A stretch of DNA of 64,000 bases from Sporothrix humicola (Eukaryota; Ascomycota; Sordariomycetes; Ophiostomatales; Ophiostomataceae), in assembly GCA_021396245.1 (NCBI GenBank), contig WNYE01000008.1, positions 496,001-560,000 of the forward strand. The letters are read 5' to 3'. Positions within the stretch are counted from its first letter, which is position 1; each line of letters starts with the position of its first letter. The notes below the pieces were generated by a model that was not told where the DNA came from, did not search any database, and saw only the letters and a program-made list of their open reading frames with translations. Of the stretch, positions 1 through 11,700 are shown in pieces. Position numbers and translations under genes: made by a program.

Positions 1-642
1 CGGCTTGGCCTCTTGTTTTCTATATATAAAAATCGTATTTATTTTATTTTACTTTCCATTTTCCTCCTACTAGTTACTTTTTTCTTTTCCCATCCACTGT
101 CCAGCCATTGAACCACGCAAACATCCTAGCTGTCTCATTTGTAGTGGAGCAGGCATTTGTCTTCTCGTCTTCTGCGACATTTCTTGCATGCTATGATGTC
201 ACTCTGCGCTGGTGCCATGGAGGTGGATGTCCAATGTCCATTGCTGGTTGGGCACCCATTTTGCCTCGCATCTTCTTCTCCAGCAGGCCATGAAACCACA
301 CGTGTCGGTCTGTTTCGCCATTAATACCACCACATATTTCTTTTATCTCACCATGACCAGGTCTTGGCACTGCGGAGGCAATCGTCTTGTTCCTGGAACC
401 AAGGCCCGGGAAATCGTAGAGTATGTTACTTCTTCTGGAAGCCGTAAGCGAGCGGGGCAAAGGCACTGTGGCATTGAAGTGATACCCAGTCGAGCCAGTA
501 CAATGCATCGTAGATCAACCGGTCAGATGGCGAGGACACAATGGTGGCGTGTAAAATTGCAGATGGTATTATTCTAATCCGTTTTTGATGTTCGCTGATG
601 TAATATCCTGTACAAATTTCTCCTTCCTATCCATCCTCCATC
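1..642. other. Intergenic stretch downstream of clf1
   Basis: No gene is supported here. Both strands carry only short open frames of low-complexity composition with no recognisable domain. The first 90 bases are T- and A-rich, like a transcript end or terminator region. The stretch next to base 642 must contain the 3' UTR of clf1, which is transcribed leftward. A partial gene entering from the left edge cannot be excluded, but none is visible. Confidence 0.5.
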
Positions 643-2913
643 TCAATCGTCTCTATCGTCGCCTCTAGAGGACACGGACGATGCAGACGGACTGGACGGG
701 CCTTCTGGGCTCTCGGACCTTGCTGCTGGAGCTGCTGCCGCCGCAACTGTACCGCCCGTCTTCTTCCAGGCTTGGGCCATGGCCAGGAGGTTCATCTGGT
801 TCTTGGCCTGCCGGTCGTCGGCTGGGAAGATGTAGTCAACATACTCCTCGAATGTGCCGTCCTCCAGCTGCTTCTTCTTCTTCGTCTTGCGGGGCATCTG
901 CCGCTGGATCTTGGCCACGTCGTCCTTGCCGCCGTGCGCCTTTTCAAACACGAGCCATGCGTTTAGGAGCGTCACGCGCTCCGACTTGAGCTCCTTGTCG
1001 CGGAAGCTGGCGTCGGCGCGCTCAAACACCTTGCGGGCGCGCGCCTTGGCCTCTTCGCTGATCGGCTCATCTTCATCCTCGTCTTCTTCCTCCTCCTCCT
1101 CTTCAGGCCCAGCTTCTGGCACAGTGGTCTCGAACTGGGCATAGCTGATCCAGACCTTAGGGTGGTCTGTCCGCTCCAGCAGCCGCTCATAGAGCTCACG
1201 CGTCCGCTCGTACTCGCCCTCCTCCTCCTCAAAGTCAATGTACGCCTTCCAGAGCACCTCGGGCATGTCCAGGACCGGCTGGCTGACGCCCATGTCGAAA
1301 ATGGCCCGCGCACGGTCCAGGTCGTCGAGACTGCGCTCCAGCTCGGCCCACTCGATCCACGTGCCGCTGTTGGCTGGGTTGTAGACAATGTGTTTCTCGT
1401 AGAGCGTGCGGCACCGCTGGAACTCGTACAGCTTCTTCTCGAGCTCAATGTAGCCCTTGAACAGCCGGTCCTTGGGCGCCATGCCGATAGCACGGCCCAG
1501 CGTCTTGCGCGCCGCCGTGAGCTGGCCCTGCCGCACCTCAAAGTACGCCTTTTGCAGCCACACCTTTGCAAACGTAAACTTCTTGTGCGGAATCAAACTC
1601 AGGCACGTGTCGTAGATTTGCCGTGCGCGCTCCGGGTTCTTGGCGTCCGTCTCCTCCCACAGGGCGTAAAAGATCCACAGGAAGATGTATCGCCGCCAGA
1701 GCCGCTTCTCTTGTGCTGGTGGAATCTGCGCGACAGCCTTTTCGTAGACATCCCGGATGCGGTCGTTGTCGCGTGTCGTCTCCTCGAGGCGCGCCCAGTC
1801 AAACCACACGTCGTAGTTCTTGGGGTTTTCTTTGACCAGCTCCTCATATTGCCTCCGCCGCTTCGACACCACTGTGTCCTCGATGCCTTCACGGTCGCCA
1901 AACTGCTTCTCGAAAGTGGTGTACTCCTTGTGCAGAAGCATTGACTTTGCTCTTGGCAGATTGTCAAGACCGAACTTGTAGATGGCGCGTGCGCGCTCGT
2001 ACTCCTTGAGCTTGGCCTCGAAGCGGGCATAGCTCATAAACAGCTTCTCATCGACATAGTCGTCGCCGAGCGACTCGACGGCCGTCTGGAACACTTCACG
2101 CACCAGGTCGCTCGTGCCGAAATCCTCCTCAAACTTGGCCCACTTGATCCATGTCCGCGGATATGGGTGAACAATCGTGTAGGAGCGGAAGATGTCACGG
2201 GCGCGGTCGTATTCGTTGTATCGCTTCTCGAGCCGGATGTAGGCGTTCCACACCTCCTCGGCCGGCTCCCACTTGAGCCATCGGTCAAAGATTTGTCTTG
2301 TGCCAGACACATTGCCGAGCATCTCCTCCACGTAGAGATACTTGTACCAGAGCTTGTCCACCCGCGGCAGACGCGTTACGGCTCTGTCCAGCAGATTCCG
2401 TGCATGGGAAATGTTGCGAGTTTTGATTTCGGCCTCAATGTCTGTGATAAAAAGTTAGCATTAGATTTTCGGAGAGACGGCGCAAGAAGAAACACAGCAT
2501 CCGCTGCACATACATTTGATCCATAGAGGCACGCTGTTGGGCAGCACGTCGAGCGCCCGCTCAAACACGGAACGAGCCCGTGCCAGCTCCTTTTGCTCAA
2601 GCTCGAATTGCGCATATTGTGCCCATGGCTTGAGAGTTCGTGATCGCCGCACATAGTTTTCGTACTCGCGGCGCTTGCGGCCCTGGTACTCGTGCAGCTC
2701 TTCGAGATCTTCGAATCGTGTCGTCGGCGCCTGCAGCGGCAGTTCTTGGCGGTCGACCGCCTCTCGCAGCAATTGCTCGGCTGAGATCTATGCAAGAGAC
2801 ATCAGTTAGTATAGGCAGACGCGACGAAGACTGTGGCAAGGGAAGCTGTTTTCACGCACCTGCACAGGCGCGGCGGCCTTGTTCTTGACCCGGGGAGGTC
2901 CGCGGGACTCCAT
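643..2913 (-). CDS. clf1: Pre-mRNA-splicing factor Clf1 (Crooked neck-like, HAT repeats)
   Basis: Three exons: 2913-2860, 2787-2514 and 2441-643, joined by two 72-nt introns. Both introns have GT donors (GTGCGTG, GTATGT) and a CTAAC-type branch site; the product is 708 aa. The start MESRGPPRVKN is the usual short fungal N-terminus. The rest is a long run of half-a-TPR (HAT) repeats, e.g. LWYKYLYVEEMLGNV, VWNAYIRLEKRYNEYDRARD and TWIEWAELERSLDDLDRARA. A glutamate/aspartate-rich stretch and a low-complexity Ser/Ala tail close the protein. Clf1 is a scaffold of the Prp19-associated (NTC) complex; it bridges U2 and U5/U6 components during spliceosome activation in the nucleus. Length fits the family (about 650-720 aa). 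The second join recreates WIKYIEAEIKTRNISHAR, a strongly conserved Clf1 segment, which fixes that splice site. Confidence 0.95.
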
Positions 2914-3349
2914 TGTGACCGTCGATGCTGGAGTTGTCGCGATCGAAAGCAATACGCGTGGTGTTGAGAGAGGCTGGCTGGAAAGGTCGTCGTTCCTCCT
3001 GTTCCTGGCCTGGAACTTTTTGGCGATAGGCGCTATGATTTTTGCCTACAGCTAGAGCCTTGCGTCTGATGGGTAGTCGCGCAAAATCGCAAAAAAAGGC
3101 ACACACGTGATAGCTTACCTAATCTTCGCCACCTAAGTTTTTGGGACATCGCGGTTGCCTCTGTCGCGTTTGCAACTTTTTTGCCTGATCTGTCGCATCT
3201 CTCTCATTTGCATTTTGAAGCATTTGTCCACGACCACGTTTGATTTTAGCATCCCATTCGCATCTACAGAAATTCCATCGTTTCTCAGTTGCACTTGAGC
3301 TTTTTTTTGTCCCAGACCGGCATCCCACGGTGCTTTGCGCCATATCACA
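2914..3349. promoter_or_regulatory. Shared divergent promoter of clf1 and prp31
   Basis: These 436 bases separate the start codons of two divergently transcribed spliceosome genes, so both promoters and 5' UTRs must lie here. The prp31 side carries T-rich tracts just before its ATG. No TATA box stands out. The shared-promoter role is inferred from layout. Confidence 0.6.
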
Positions 3350-5338
3350 ATGTCGACACTCGCAGACGAGCTGCTTCAGGATTTCGAGGACTCCGGGTCC
3401 GAGAACGGCGATCGCGTTGAGGATGAGGGCGAGGACGATACTGCGGCCATCATGGGCCTGTCGGGAGGTGACGTTCCAATGGACGACACAGACCTGGTCA
3501 GCTCCGATGACGACGACAACGCGATGGGAGGCGTGGACGAAGACAGAGACGAAGACGAAGACGCAAAAGGCAAGGCAGCAGAGAAGAACGGCAAGACCAA
3601 CGATTTACGGTCTGCAACGAGTCTCGTCAAGACACTCGATTCAATCCTAGAGGTTCGTGATTCACCCCCTTTCTACACCCGCCGGTCTTCTTCGTTTTTT
3701 ATGAAGAATACCGCGCGAGGAAAACCAAACCGAGACGCAGCGTTTACATCTGTCCTCTCTTCTTTCTCTTTTGCGCGAGAAACAGCAGCCCTGAACCTGA
3801 CCCTGACCTGTCTGGACCACACCCTACAGAAAATCAAATTCTACCAAGCACAACCGAGCGAGACACGAAACGAGCACGTCGGCAATGTCGAAGAGCACCC
3901 CGAATACCACCTTTTGACGCAGGCCAACAGCCTGTCGACGGCGATCGACAACGAAGTCGTGCTCGTACATAAATGGGTGCGCGACCACTACTCTGTGCGC
4001 TTCCCTGAGCTCGAGACCCTCGTTACGAATCCGCTCGAGTACGCCAAGACCGCCGCCGTCCTCGGCAATGGCCCGCTGGACTCGGATGCCATGCGCCGGA
4101 TGCCGCAGTCGACCGACAACCCGCTGGGCGTATCCCTCGACTCCGTGCTCGACAAGCCGACGCTGATGATTGTCACGACGAGCGCCATCACATCCAAGGG
4201 CCAGCCGATGACACAGACGGACCTGGACGGCGTGGTGGCAGCCTGTGGCGTGATGGTGAAGCTCGATGTCGCAAAACGCGCACTGACCGAGTACGTGCAA
4301 TCGCGCATGACCATCTTCGCGCCCAACTTGACGGCCCTCATCGGCTCGCTGACGGCGGCACAACTTCTCAACACGGCCGGCGGTCTGACCGGCCTGTCAA
4401 AGACACCTGCCTGCAACATCGCCGCCTGGGGCTCGAAGAAGGGTGCGAACGCCAGCGCACTGGCGACGAATGTCACAACACGCCAGCAGGGCTACCTCTA
4501 CCAGTCACCGATCATTCGCACGATCCCGACCGACCTCAAGAAGCAGGCAATGCGCATTGTCTCCGCCAAGGTCGTCCTGGCAGCGCGTGTCGACCGCATC
4601 CACTCGTCGCCCGACGGCAGCCAGGGTGAAGATTTGAAGGACCAGTGCCTCGAGCGTCTGGAGAAGCTGCAGGAGAATCCGCTCAACACAGGCGCCCGTG
4701 CCTTGCCAATACCCGACGATAAACCGTCGCGGAAGCGCGGTGGTCGCCGGGCGCGCCAGGCCAAGGCAGCCACGGCAATGACAGACCTGCACAAGGCCCA
4801 GAACCGCATGGCGTTTGGCCAGGAAGAAAAGGAGGTCGGGTACGGCCTCGGCGACGAGACTATGGGCCTGGGCATGATTGGCGCCGCCGGCGACGGACGC
4901 GTGCGTGCTCTGCAGGTCGACCAGCGCACACGTGCCAAGCTGAGCGCCAAGAACAAGGGCTGGGGCGGCCTGGCGTCATCTGTCAACGGCGGCAGCGGTG
5001 CCGCGTCGTCGCTACGGGGCATTGGTCAAGCAGCCGGCGGCCTGGATCTACGGGGCCACGGCCTGCGGGCCTCTGGTGTTGGCACAACGCTCGGCGGCGG
5101 CCAGGCTGCCGGTACGATGTCGTCGCTGGCCTTTACGCCTGTGCAAGGTCTGGAGCTTGTCGACCCGAGCGTACGCGCCGAGATGGGTCGCAAGCGGAAG
5201 GCCGAAGAGGACCGGTATTTCAAGGGCGGCACCTTTACACAGATCGGCGGTGGAGGCGGCGGTGTCGCAGACGGCGTGTTCAAGAAGCCGGCACTGCCAC
5301 CAGCCAAACGATTGGACACTGGTGCGACCAAGAAGTGA
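3350..5338 (+). CDS. prp31: U4/U6 snRNP protein Prp31
   Basis: Two exons, 3350-3652 and 3830-5338, give 603 aa. The 177-nt intron (GTTCGT donor, CTACAG acceptor) is a multiple of three and has no in-frame stop. The splice is preferred because it joins SILE directly to KIKFYQAQP, as in the family. Order: an acidic N-terminus (residues about 10-80), then the Nop domain region with RFPELETLV, IAPNLTALIGSLTAAQLL and GGLTGLSKTPACNI, then the Prp31 C-terminal domain with KKRGGRR-like basic sequence (SRKRGGRRARQAK), NRMAFG and AFTPVQGLE. Prp31 binds the 15.5K/Snu13-U4 snRNA complex and holds the U4/U6.U5 tri-snRNP together in the nucleus. An in-frame ATG at 3335 would add five residues; 3350 matches the usual MSTLADELL-type start. 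Confidence 0.95.
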   Translation: MSTLADELLQDFEDSGSENGDRVEDEGEDDTAAIMGLSGGDVPMDDTDLVSSDDDDNAMGGVDEDRDEDEDAKGKAAEKNGKTNDLRSATSLVKTLDSILEVRDSPPFYTRRSSSFFMKNTARGKPNRDAAFTSVLSSFSFARETAALNLTLTCLDHTLQKIKFYQAQPSETRNEHVGNVEEHPEYHLLTQANSLSTAIDNEVVLVHKWVRDHYSVRFPELETLVTNPLEYAKTAAVLGNGPLDSDAMRRMPQSTDNPLGVSLDSVLDKPTLMIVTTSAITSKGQPMTQTDLDGVVAACGVMVKLDVAKRALTEYVQSRMTIFAPNLTALIGSLTAAQLLNTAGGLTGLSKTPACNIAAWGSKKGANASALATNVTTRQQGYLYQSPIIRTIPTDLKKQAMRIVSAKVVLAARVDRIHSSPDGSQGEDLKDQCLERLEKLQENPLNTGARALPIPDDKPSRKRGGRRARQAKAATAMTDLHKAQNRMAFGQEEKEVGYGLGDETMGLGMIGAAGDGRVRALQVDQRTRAKLSAKNKGWGGLASSVNGGSGAASSLRGIGQAAGGLDLRGHGLRASGVGTTLGGGQAAGTMSSLAFTPVQGLELVDPSVRAEMGRKRKAEEDRYFKGGTFTQIGGGGGGVADGVFKKPALPPAKRLDTGATKK

Positions 5339-6082
5339 GGGGGAGGGGAGACACGCAGACAAGACACACAGAGACGCAAAGACGCAAGGAGACGCGACTG
5401 AAAATACGACATCACCCGGCATTCGGCAGGCACACGGCCGCATAATTTTTTTGATAGAGCATCTGAAAGCATGTATTACCCTTACTATGTTTTGAGCACC
5501 TGATTTCTCGGCGTTTTAGGAAAGGTTAGGAAGGGCGGCAAGCTGCGGGCGGTGAAGGACCAAGCAAACAAAGAACAATGGTGTGTCAGGGTGTCATAGA
5601 TAATATCATCAGACAAGGGGTCAGCTATGGTCAGCTACCCTTTTTTGGTCCCTTGTTTCTCCCCCATTTTTGACGTGTTCGCTGTCGGTATGCACAATGT
5701 ACTCATACTTTACGTATCTCAAGAATTTTAAACGGCACCCAACCCATTTGTTCTGCGACAAAGCAATTTCAGAATCTCGATACCACCGTGCGCCAGTTCG
5801 TGGCCTTGTTTTCTTTGCGTTTTCTGCAACGCGGGTAGGTCGGTTTGAGCAGGGAATGACCTGCATGCGAACTCTTTTTCTTATCCTAATCTCATATTTT
5901 CTCATAATTTGTGCACCTGCAACAGACAAGGCCATGGATCGTAATCATCAAACGTTGACCAGGTACTTGTACTTGACGTTGTAGTGAATGTCGCACTCTT
6001 TTCCCGTAGTAGTATTTCCCGCTATATTTCGTCGCATTTCGTAGTATTATCGCCTTGTCGGCGGAGGAAATCCTCCGTTCGT

Positions 6083-6102
6083 TGGCTGGCTGGCTGGCTG
6101 GC
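6083..6102. repeat. TGGC tetranucleotide microsatellite
   Basis: Five perfect copies of TGGC in a row. It lies in non-coding DNA and is probably a slippage repeat. Confidence 0.9.
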
Positions 6103-6643
6103 ATGGGGGAAAAGCTCGACAGTTAAATGCCTTTCCTGCACAACCATGCTCTGGCCAGACGCCTGGGCGGCACGAGGGACTGCGAGGGAGATACGGAGTA
6201 TGCTCGCTTCGCTTTGTTAAATGAGGGGAACCTTTTTCTTTTCTTGGGCTCATACTCCCTTTCTGTTCCCAAAGACAGTCAATCTCGTCAATGACAGTTG
6301 GGGCCCAGAGTGGCACAGATCGACAGTCTGCAGGGTTCGTCTTTGGACCCCAGTTTAGTCAAAGGTTTCTCCACCAGCGCGAAGCGAGCTCTTTGGTATT
6401 TTTTGATGTTTGACTTGGGGAACGCTGGGCAAGTGGGCCAAAGCCAGCGAAAGTCCCGTACAGAAGGAGGAGAAGGAGGAGGCAAAGCATGGCGACCTGA
6501 AAATACGAACAGGAGAGAGGAGCGAGAGGAGTTTGAGGGGGCAAAGACGACACGGGATGCAATCTACACAGGCCGATAGGGGTCCAGAACAATTAAAAGT
6601 ACTTGAGAACGAGGCAGATGAGTGAGTGTCAAAAAAGAGGGAG

Positions 6644-6706
6644 CATCGATACATCGAGACATTGAGGCATCGAAGCATCGAACACATCGAAGCATCGAAA
6701 CATCAA
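6644..6706. repeat. Imperfect CATCGA minisatellite
   Basis: About eight near-copies of CATCGA, spaced 7 to 10 bases apart (CATCGATA, CATCGAGA, CATTGAGG, CATCGAAG, CATCGAACA and so on). It is a degenerate short tandem repeat in non-coding DNA with no coding explanation. Confidence 0.8.
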
Positions 6707-8431
6707 GACGCTGAGAACCGCCGTGAACAGCAGCGCAGGAATATATTGCCGCGTTCCGACATCCCAACTCGGGATCGTTTGTCTGATCTCGATACAGGGA
6801 CACCTATGGACAGTGATGGGTGGCTTTTGGCCAATCGCGTGGACCGAACAGAGGCCCGGAAACAAGAATGCGCCGCAGACATCACGATGACAGGACGGAT
6901 GGCCAGGGATTGGCAATGCAGCAATGCAAGAGCAGGCCAGGCGGTATGTCAGTATGCAGTATGCAGTATCACACCGTTGTTTTCTTCTTCTCTTCCTTCC
7001 AGAGAGAGTGAAAATTCTGTGCCTTTGTTTCGGCCATGGAGATGGGTGAGCAAAAGGTGGGCAAGGTGGGCAGAACTGGCCAAGTTCAAGGTGGGGGCGG
7101 GCATTCGGCTGCGCCGTATTGGTGAGGAGACGAGAAAAGCGGTGCAGTCCCAGCATGGGCTTTTGAGAGATCTCGATCGCGATCAAACAAGCACAAGCAG
7201 GCTAGGAATCCGGATTCGCGCACGCACACGCCAGGAAATCCTCCTGCCGCCGCAAAAACGAAAAATGGGGATGCCGAACCGGCCAGACAGCCACACACGC
7301 TCAAAAACACTTTAAGTGTTCTTTTCTTTATCTTGTCAAGGTGTCGAGGGTGTCTGGTTGAGGCGTGGCCGGCAGGGGACCATCGAAAATCAGGGAAACG
7401 GGAAAACAGGGGACCGTCAGGGACCATGACGAAAGAGACTTTTGACGAGACAAAAAGGGGAATAGCAAGAGGGGTGTGTGGATGATGATGGTGGGGAGGA
7501 GGGACCCAGACAACCAGAATAACATCCAATCTGGAGTCGATAAGACAAAAGATACATCGTCGACGTAAGAGATTCTGAGTACACGTCGTAGATGCATCTC
7601 GAGATTAGGACTGCGGCGTCGTGGGTGGGGAAGAAACCTCGAAAAAAAAAAAGGCACGAAAAGAGGCACGGGGCCCTCAAAATCATGGATATCATGGCGA
7701 GCATGGATATCACGGAAGTACGTGGGAAAATCGAGCAAACATTGAAAAAAGGGACCAACAAGGGACCAAGTGAAAGAAAAATACATCGTAAAAAGAGGTC
7801 AAAAAAGGGGGGACAAAAAGAGATTGTGAGGCTCGATCGATCGATGAGAGGCAAAAGGGCACATCGTGACTGTATTTGGACAGACAAGATAAAAGTTCAA
7901 GGGTTCGATGGGCATCGAGACCGCGAGCAAAGTGGACAAAAGGACGATACAACAAGGGTCACGAACTGCAAAGAGGAGAAGCGCAGAGATTGCTCTGGGA
8001 AACAGAGATCGCGAGCGCGAGAGGGAAAGTGGACGAGGTGGACTCCAGCAAAGGAGGGGTGGGCCAGCGAGCGCCTCTTGCCAAGGGTACAGGGTCCTGT
8101 GAACGACAGCAAGAGCATCAAGCTTGTTTGTGCTACGGAGACGTTTTTTATCCTAAAACCTTTTTTTTCTTTGACACTTCAGGGACTTTGGGGGTGGCAA
8201 GTGCATGGCATCCTGGGTATCTTGCCTACTTGCCTGTTTTGAGTCTTGGCTTGGCAGACAAGGAAGTCGCGATGGGCATCGCGATCATGAAAGGAAAGAG
8301 ACGATCGAGAACACACGGGAAAAGGACCCAAAAGACTGAAAGGTGGGCGCGATACAAAGCAAAAAGTGGGCAGAAAAGGCAAGAGCAGAGACAAGCACAG
8401 AACAGTGAAGAAAAAAAAAGTAGGCGAAAAA

Positions 8432-8467
8432 GAAGGAAAGAAGGAAAGAAGGAAAGAAGGAAAGAAG
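8432..8467. repeat. GAAAGAAG purine microsatellite
   Basis: About four and a half copies of an 8-base GAAGGAAA unit, all purine on the + strand. It sits inside the wider purine-rich tract at about 7.35-8.5 kb. Confidence 0.85.
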
Positions 8468-8689
8468 TCGTCTCCGCTTTGGGCTGCACATCTTCGATCT
8501 AGGCGCAAATTTTCGATCGTTTTCGCACCTAGATGATGGGATGTGTCATGGCCAGAAACGGTGCAGGCCCAGCAAAGAGCCCGGCCAGGAAGGAGCGCCC
8601 ACGCCCTGGCGCCAGGGGCAGGGAAGCAGCGTTTTGGCCCGAGTGGCTGTTGGTGTTGGAGGGCGGGACGCGGTGGGGAAACCTGGGCC

Positions 8690-8705
8690 TGGCCTGGCCA
8701 GGCCA
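8690..8705. repeat. 16-bp perfect palindrome
   Basis: TGGCCTGGCCAGGCCA reads the same on both strands. It lies in a TGGCC/CCTGG-rich patch. It may simply reflect short-motif duplication; no bound protein is implied. Confidence 0.6.
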
Positions 8706-11700
8706 GCCCTGGCAGATGTACCATCACTGTGCTTGCCAGGCTCGGTCTGCACCTGGACTATCCCAGCAGCTGTAACACTCCATTGGACAGAGCCCATCGA
8801 CCACCAAAATACAACGGCCAACTGGTTCATTGTTAGTTGCTCTTCGTTACCTCGCGCCCTCGCTACCTCGATACTAAGATGCAAAAGACTAGAAGACCAT
8901 TGTGCCATTGCTGCACTACGTAATTTTCTGGCACCGTCGTCTTATCTTGCCCCCTGGCGCGCCACAAATCACCGGCCCTGGGCCTGGTTTGGCTGGTTGG
9001 CGCTACCGACATTGCCACTGATGCCCTGAAAATTAGTGCATTGGGAACAAAAAGACCGCTGAAGCCAGCTGAGGATGTCGAACTCTGCAAGAAATCATCC
9101 CACACGGAAGGTGGCGGATATGCACGGGATTTGGTCTTCAGTCTGGAGGGAAAGAACAAAGAAGCTGCAGAACATACGGAGTAAGGGACTGGGCATTGTG
9201 CGCAAATCACTGAGAAGGGGAAGGCGCGAGCTGTGGCACCGAAGAGGGGGCAAGAGCGAAAGGGTCCTCGCATCAAGGCACGATGAACCTGCTAAAAAGT
9301 GCACCACCCGCTTACTCACCTAGCTGTCCTCACTCATCAAAGGGCCTGGGGAGAGAGGAGGGCCAATTGGTATGCGGGAAGGGAGTTCCTGATGATCACT
9401 AGCCCGGGCGGCTTGTGCAGCATCCGTCTGCGTCTACAACCTCTTTCGGCTGGTTCTGGCTCTGGCTCGAGAACCAAAGTGGGGCCCCCAGAAGTGTCTT
9501 ACCCTTCCAGATGCAGCCCTTCGTACTGCAAATCCTCTCTGCACAAATACGGCCTTGCAGAGATATTACTGAAAGATAATACTTCCACTTGGCTATCGCA
9601 CGCTTTCGTCTTTGCAGTCGTCTGCGCTCTTGCGTCTGCATCTGCTGCAACCATTCATTCTATCTGCACGCTGTCAATATGGCCTGGCTCAGGGGTGCCA
9701 CATCGTTCTTTTTTCTGCGGTCCTTACTGTCTCTCGACTGTCTCTGTTGTTTTGTTTCTGCTACTGTGGCTGCACGGCTGGGGTATGCTGCATGAATGCC
9801 GGTGCGTCTGCCATTTCCCCTCGCAGAGGTCATGACATCACCACTTGCAGCTGCCGGCTCCGCCCACCCACAGTCTACGACGCTATTTTGCTAGGCGGGA
9901 ATCGATTACGGCCACACCTTGCCTCCACCCCCTGCACCTCTGCTTTTACCTTTGCCTGTGCTTTCTTTTTTGTGTTTGTTTTTTCGTCTTTTTTCTTTTT
10001 CATTGTCCCTTGATTTCTCGTCTCTATTTTCTGCCTCTTCTCTTTAGTGCTCCTCGACTTGTCACCCTCCATATCGCCCTGCATTTGTCTCTGCGCTAAT
10101 TGCTCCGCAGTCACTAAAAAGTCTACACCCTCGTTAAGAAAGTGAAGGAAAGGAAAAAAGTAAGGAAAATAGAAGAAAAAACCAATGACTGTGCAGAAAA
10201 AGACGTGCAGACTCTCTTCTGGATCGACACCGGATGCTAGCGCTAGCTGGCTATCTCGACGCCCTACCTAAACCAGCATCGCTGTCGTTTGGCGCCCGCA
10301 GTCTGTCGTAACTGTGCGTGTTTGGTCGCTCCTGCCGTTTACTTTCCCATTGTATATGGTCTTTCCCTTTCGTGATCTCGTCTCGTCTACGTGCCTTCCC
10401 TATTCTGCACCGGCGGGTTCGTTTGTACACACCCCCTCCCTGGCCTTCCCTCCTTCTTTCCCGATTACCTTCTTCGCTCCTTCTCTCCATCCTGCTTCAT
10501 GGATACTGAAGAGCTCCACTCTTGCGACCCTCCTTCCTTGCAGCTCCTCATTCCTGTCACAAGTATTTTTGTAGAAAACATCTAGACACCCCCGGATTTC
10601 CAAAGTACCCATCTCCGTTTGCAATCTTTCTCTCTTTTCTGTCCTCATTGCTTCTTCATTCTTACGATATCGTCGTACCAAGGCTTCATCCCTCATCGCA
10701 GCCCTTTGTCTCATTCAGACATCAACCACCTCTTTGGCCGAACATACCCTACCTACCCCACGGCGCTCGCTGTCAACAATCCAGCTGTTTTTACTCTCGA
10801 TCAAACCGACGATAACGGTCATACTATTCTACAAGGCGTCTGCGCTCTTCTCAGCAACCCGTCTCACTTCCTCTACTGTCTGCTTTCGTCGCGCTGTTTG
10901 TTGATGAGCTAACTCCTGTGAGTACCAATTCGCGTTTTGCGACCTTCCACATTGCCAATGCACTCCTCGTTTATTCTTCTCGTCGTCGTCTGTTTGTTTT
11001 TCTTGTGGCTTGGCCGGCATGAGCTTCTTTGCATTCTTTGAATTGCAAATGGAGCAAGCATCACCGCGTGATGCTTGTCTTTAGCACACGGAGCTGTCTT
11101 GACTCCTTGCACTACTGCTGCTTCTCCATCGTTCTTTTTGCGACGGTTCGTTTTTTTTTTTGCCCCTTAGGGACCTTTCCTGGAAGCCGGCTTGATCTGG
11201 TGGCAGCTTTGGTGGCAGTTTTGGTGGCAGCTGGTGGTAGTCCGGTGTCATTGATTTGCCGTTCTCTACCCCTTCGCCTCTAGAAGCTTTTTGCGCCGTC
11301 TTTTTTATTAAGCGCCCTTGACCCGTCTCCGACTCTGTTATATTACGTACTTTTGTTTTTCTTTTCTACATCAATTCCCTTCTTTCTCTGCTACTTCTCA
11401 CTTTGTTTTCTTCTTCTTCTCTTCATCATCATCTACATTTTCCCAATTCGTCTTTTACAAGAACGTCGCATTGTGAAAATTTTTACGAGCCTTCTGTCTT
11501 GGTTTCCTAATTTCTGAGGAGGGCATTACTGTCTTGTTTTACATTCTTTCACTTCACTGCCGATCTGCACTGCTGTTTGCGCATTGCAAGACACTGGCTC
11601 TTTCATAAGGCACCAGTCGCTGACAAGAAAAGTGAAACCCTCTACCAAACCGAACGGCCTTTTTACCACCTCGTTCGACAACATTCTCTCTCACACATCA

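Noticed and set aside
1162..1944. 260-codon open frame antisense to clf1
   Set aside because: Shadow of the clf1 reading frame; its composition is explained by the HAT-repeat codons on the other strand.
6629..7186. 185-codon - strand open frame
   Set aside because: Overlaps the CATCGA repeat, has no recognisable domain and no convincing start or splice context; treated as chance.
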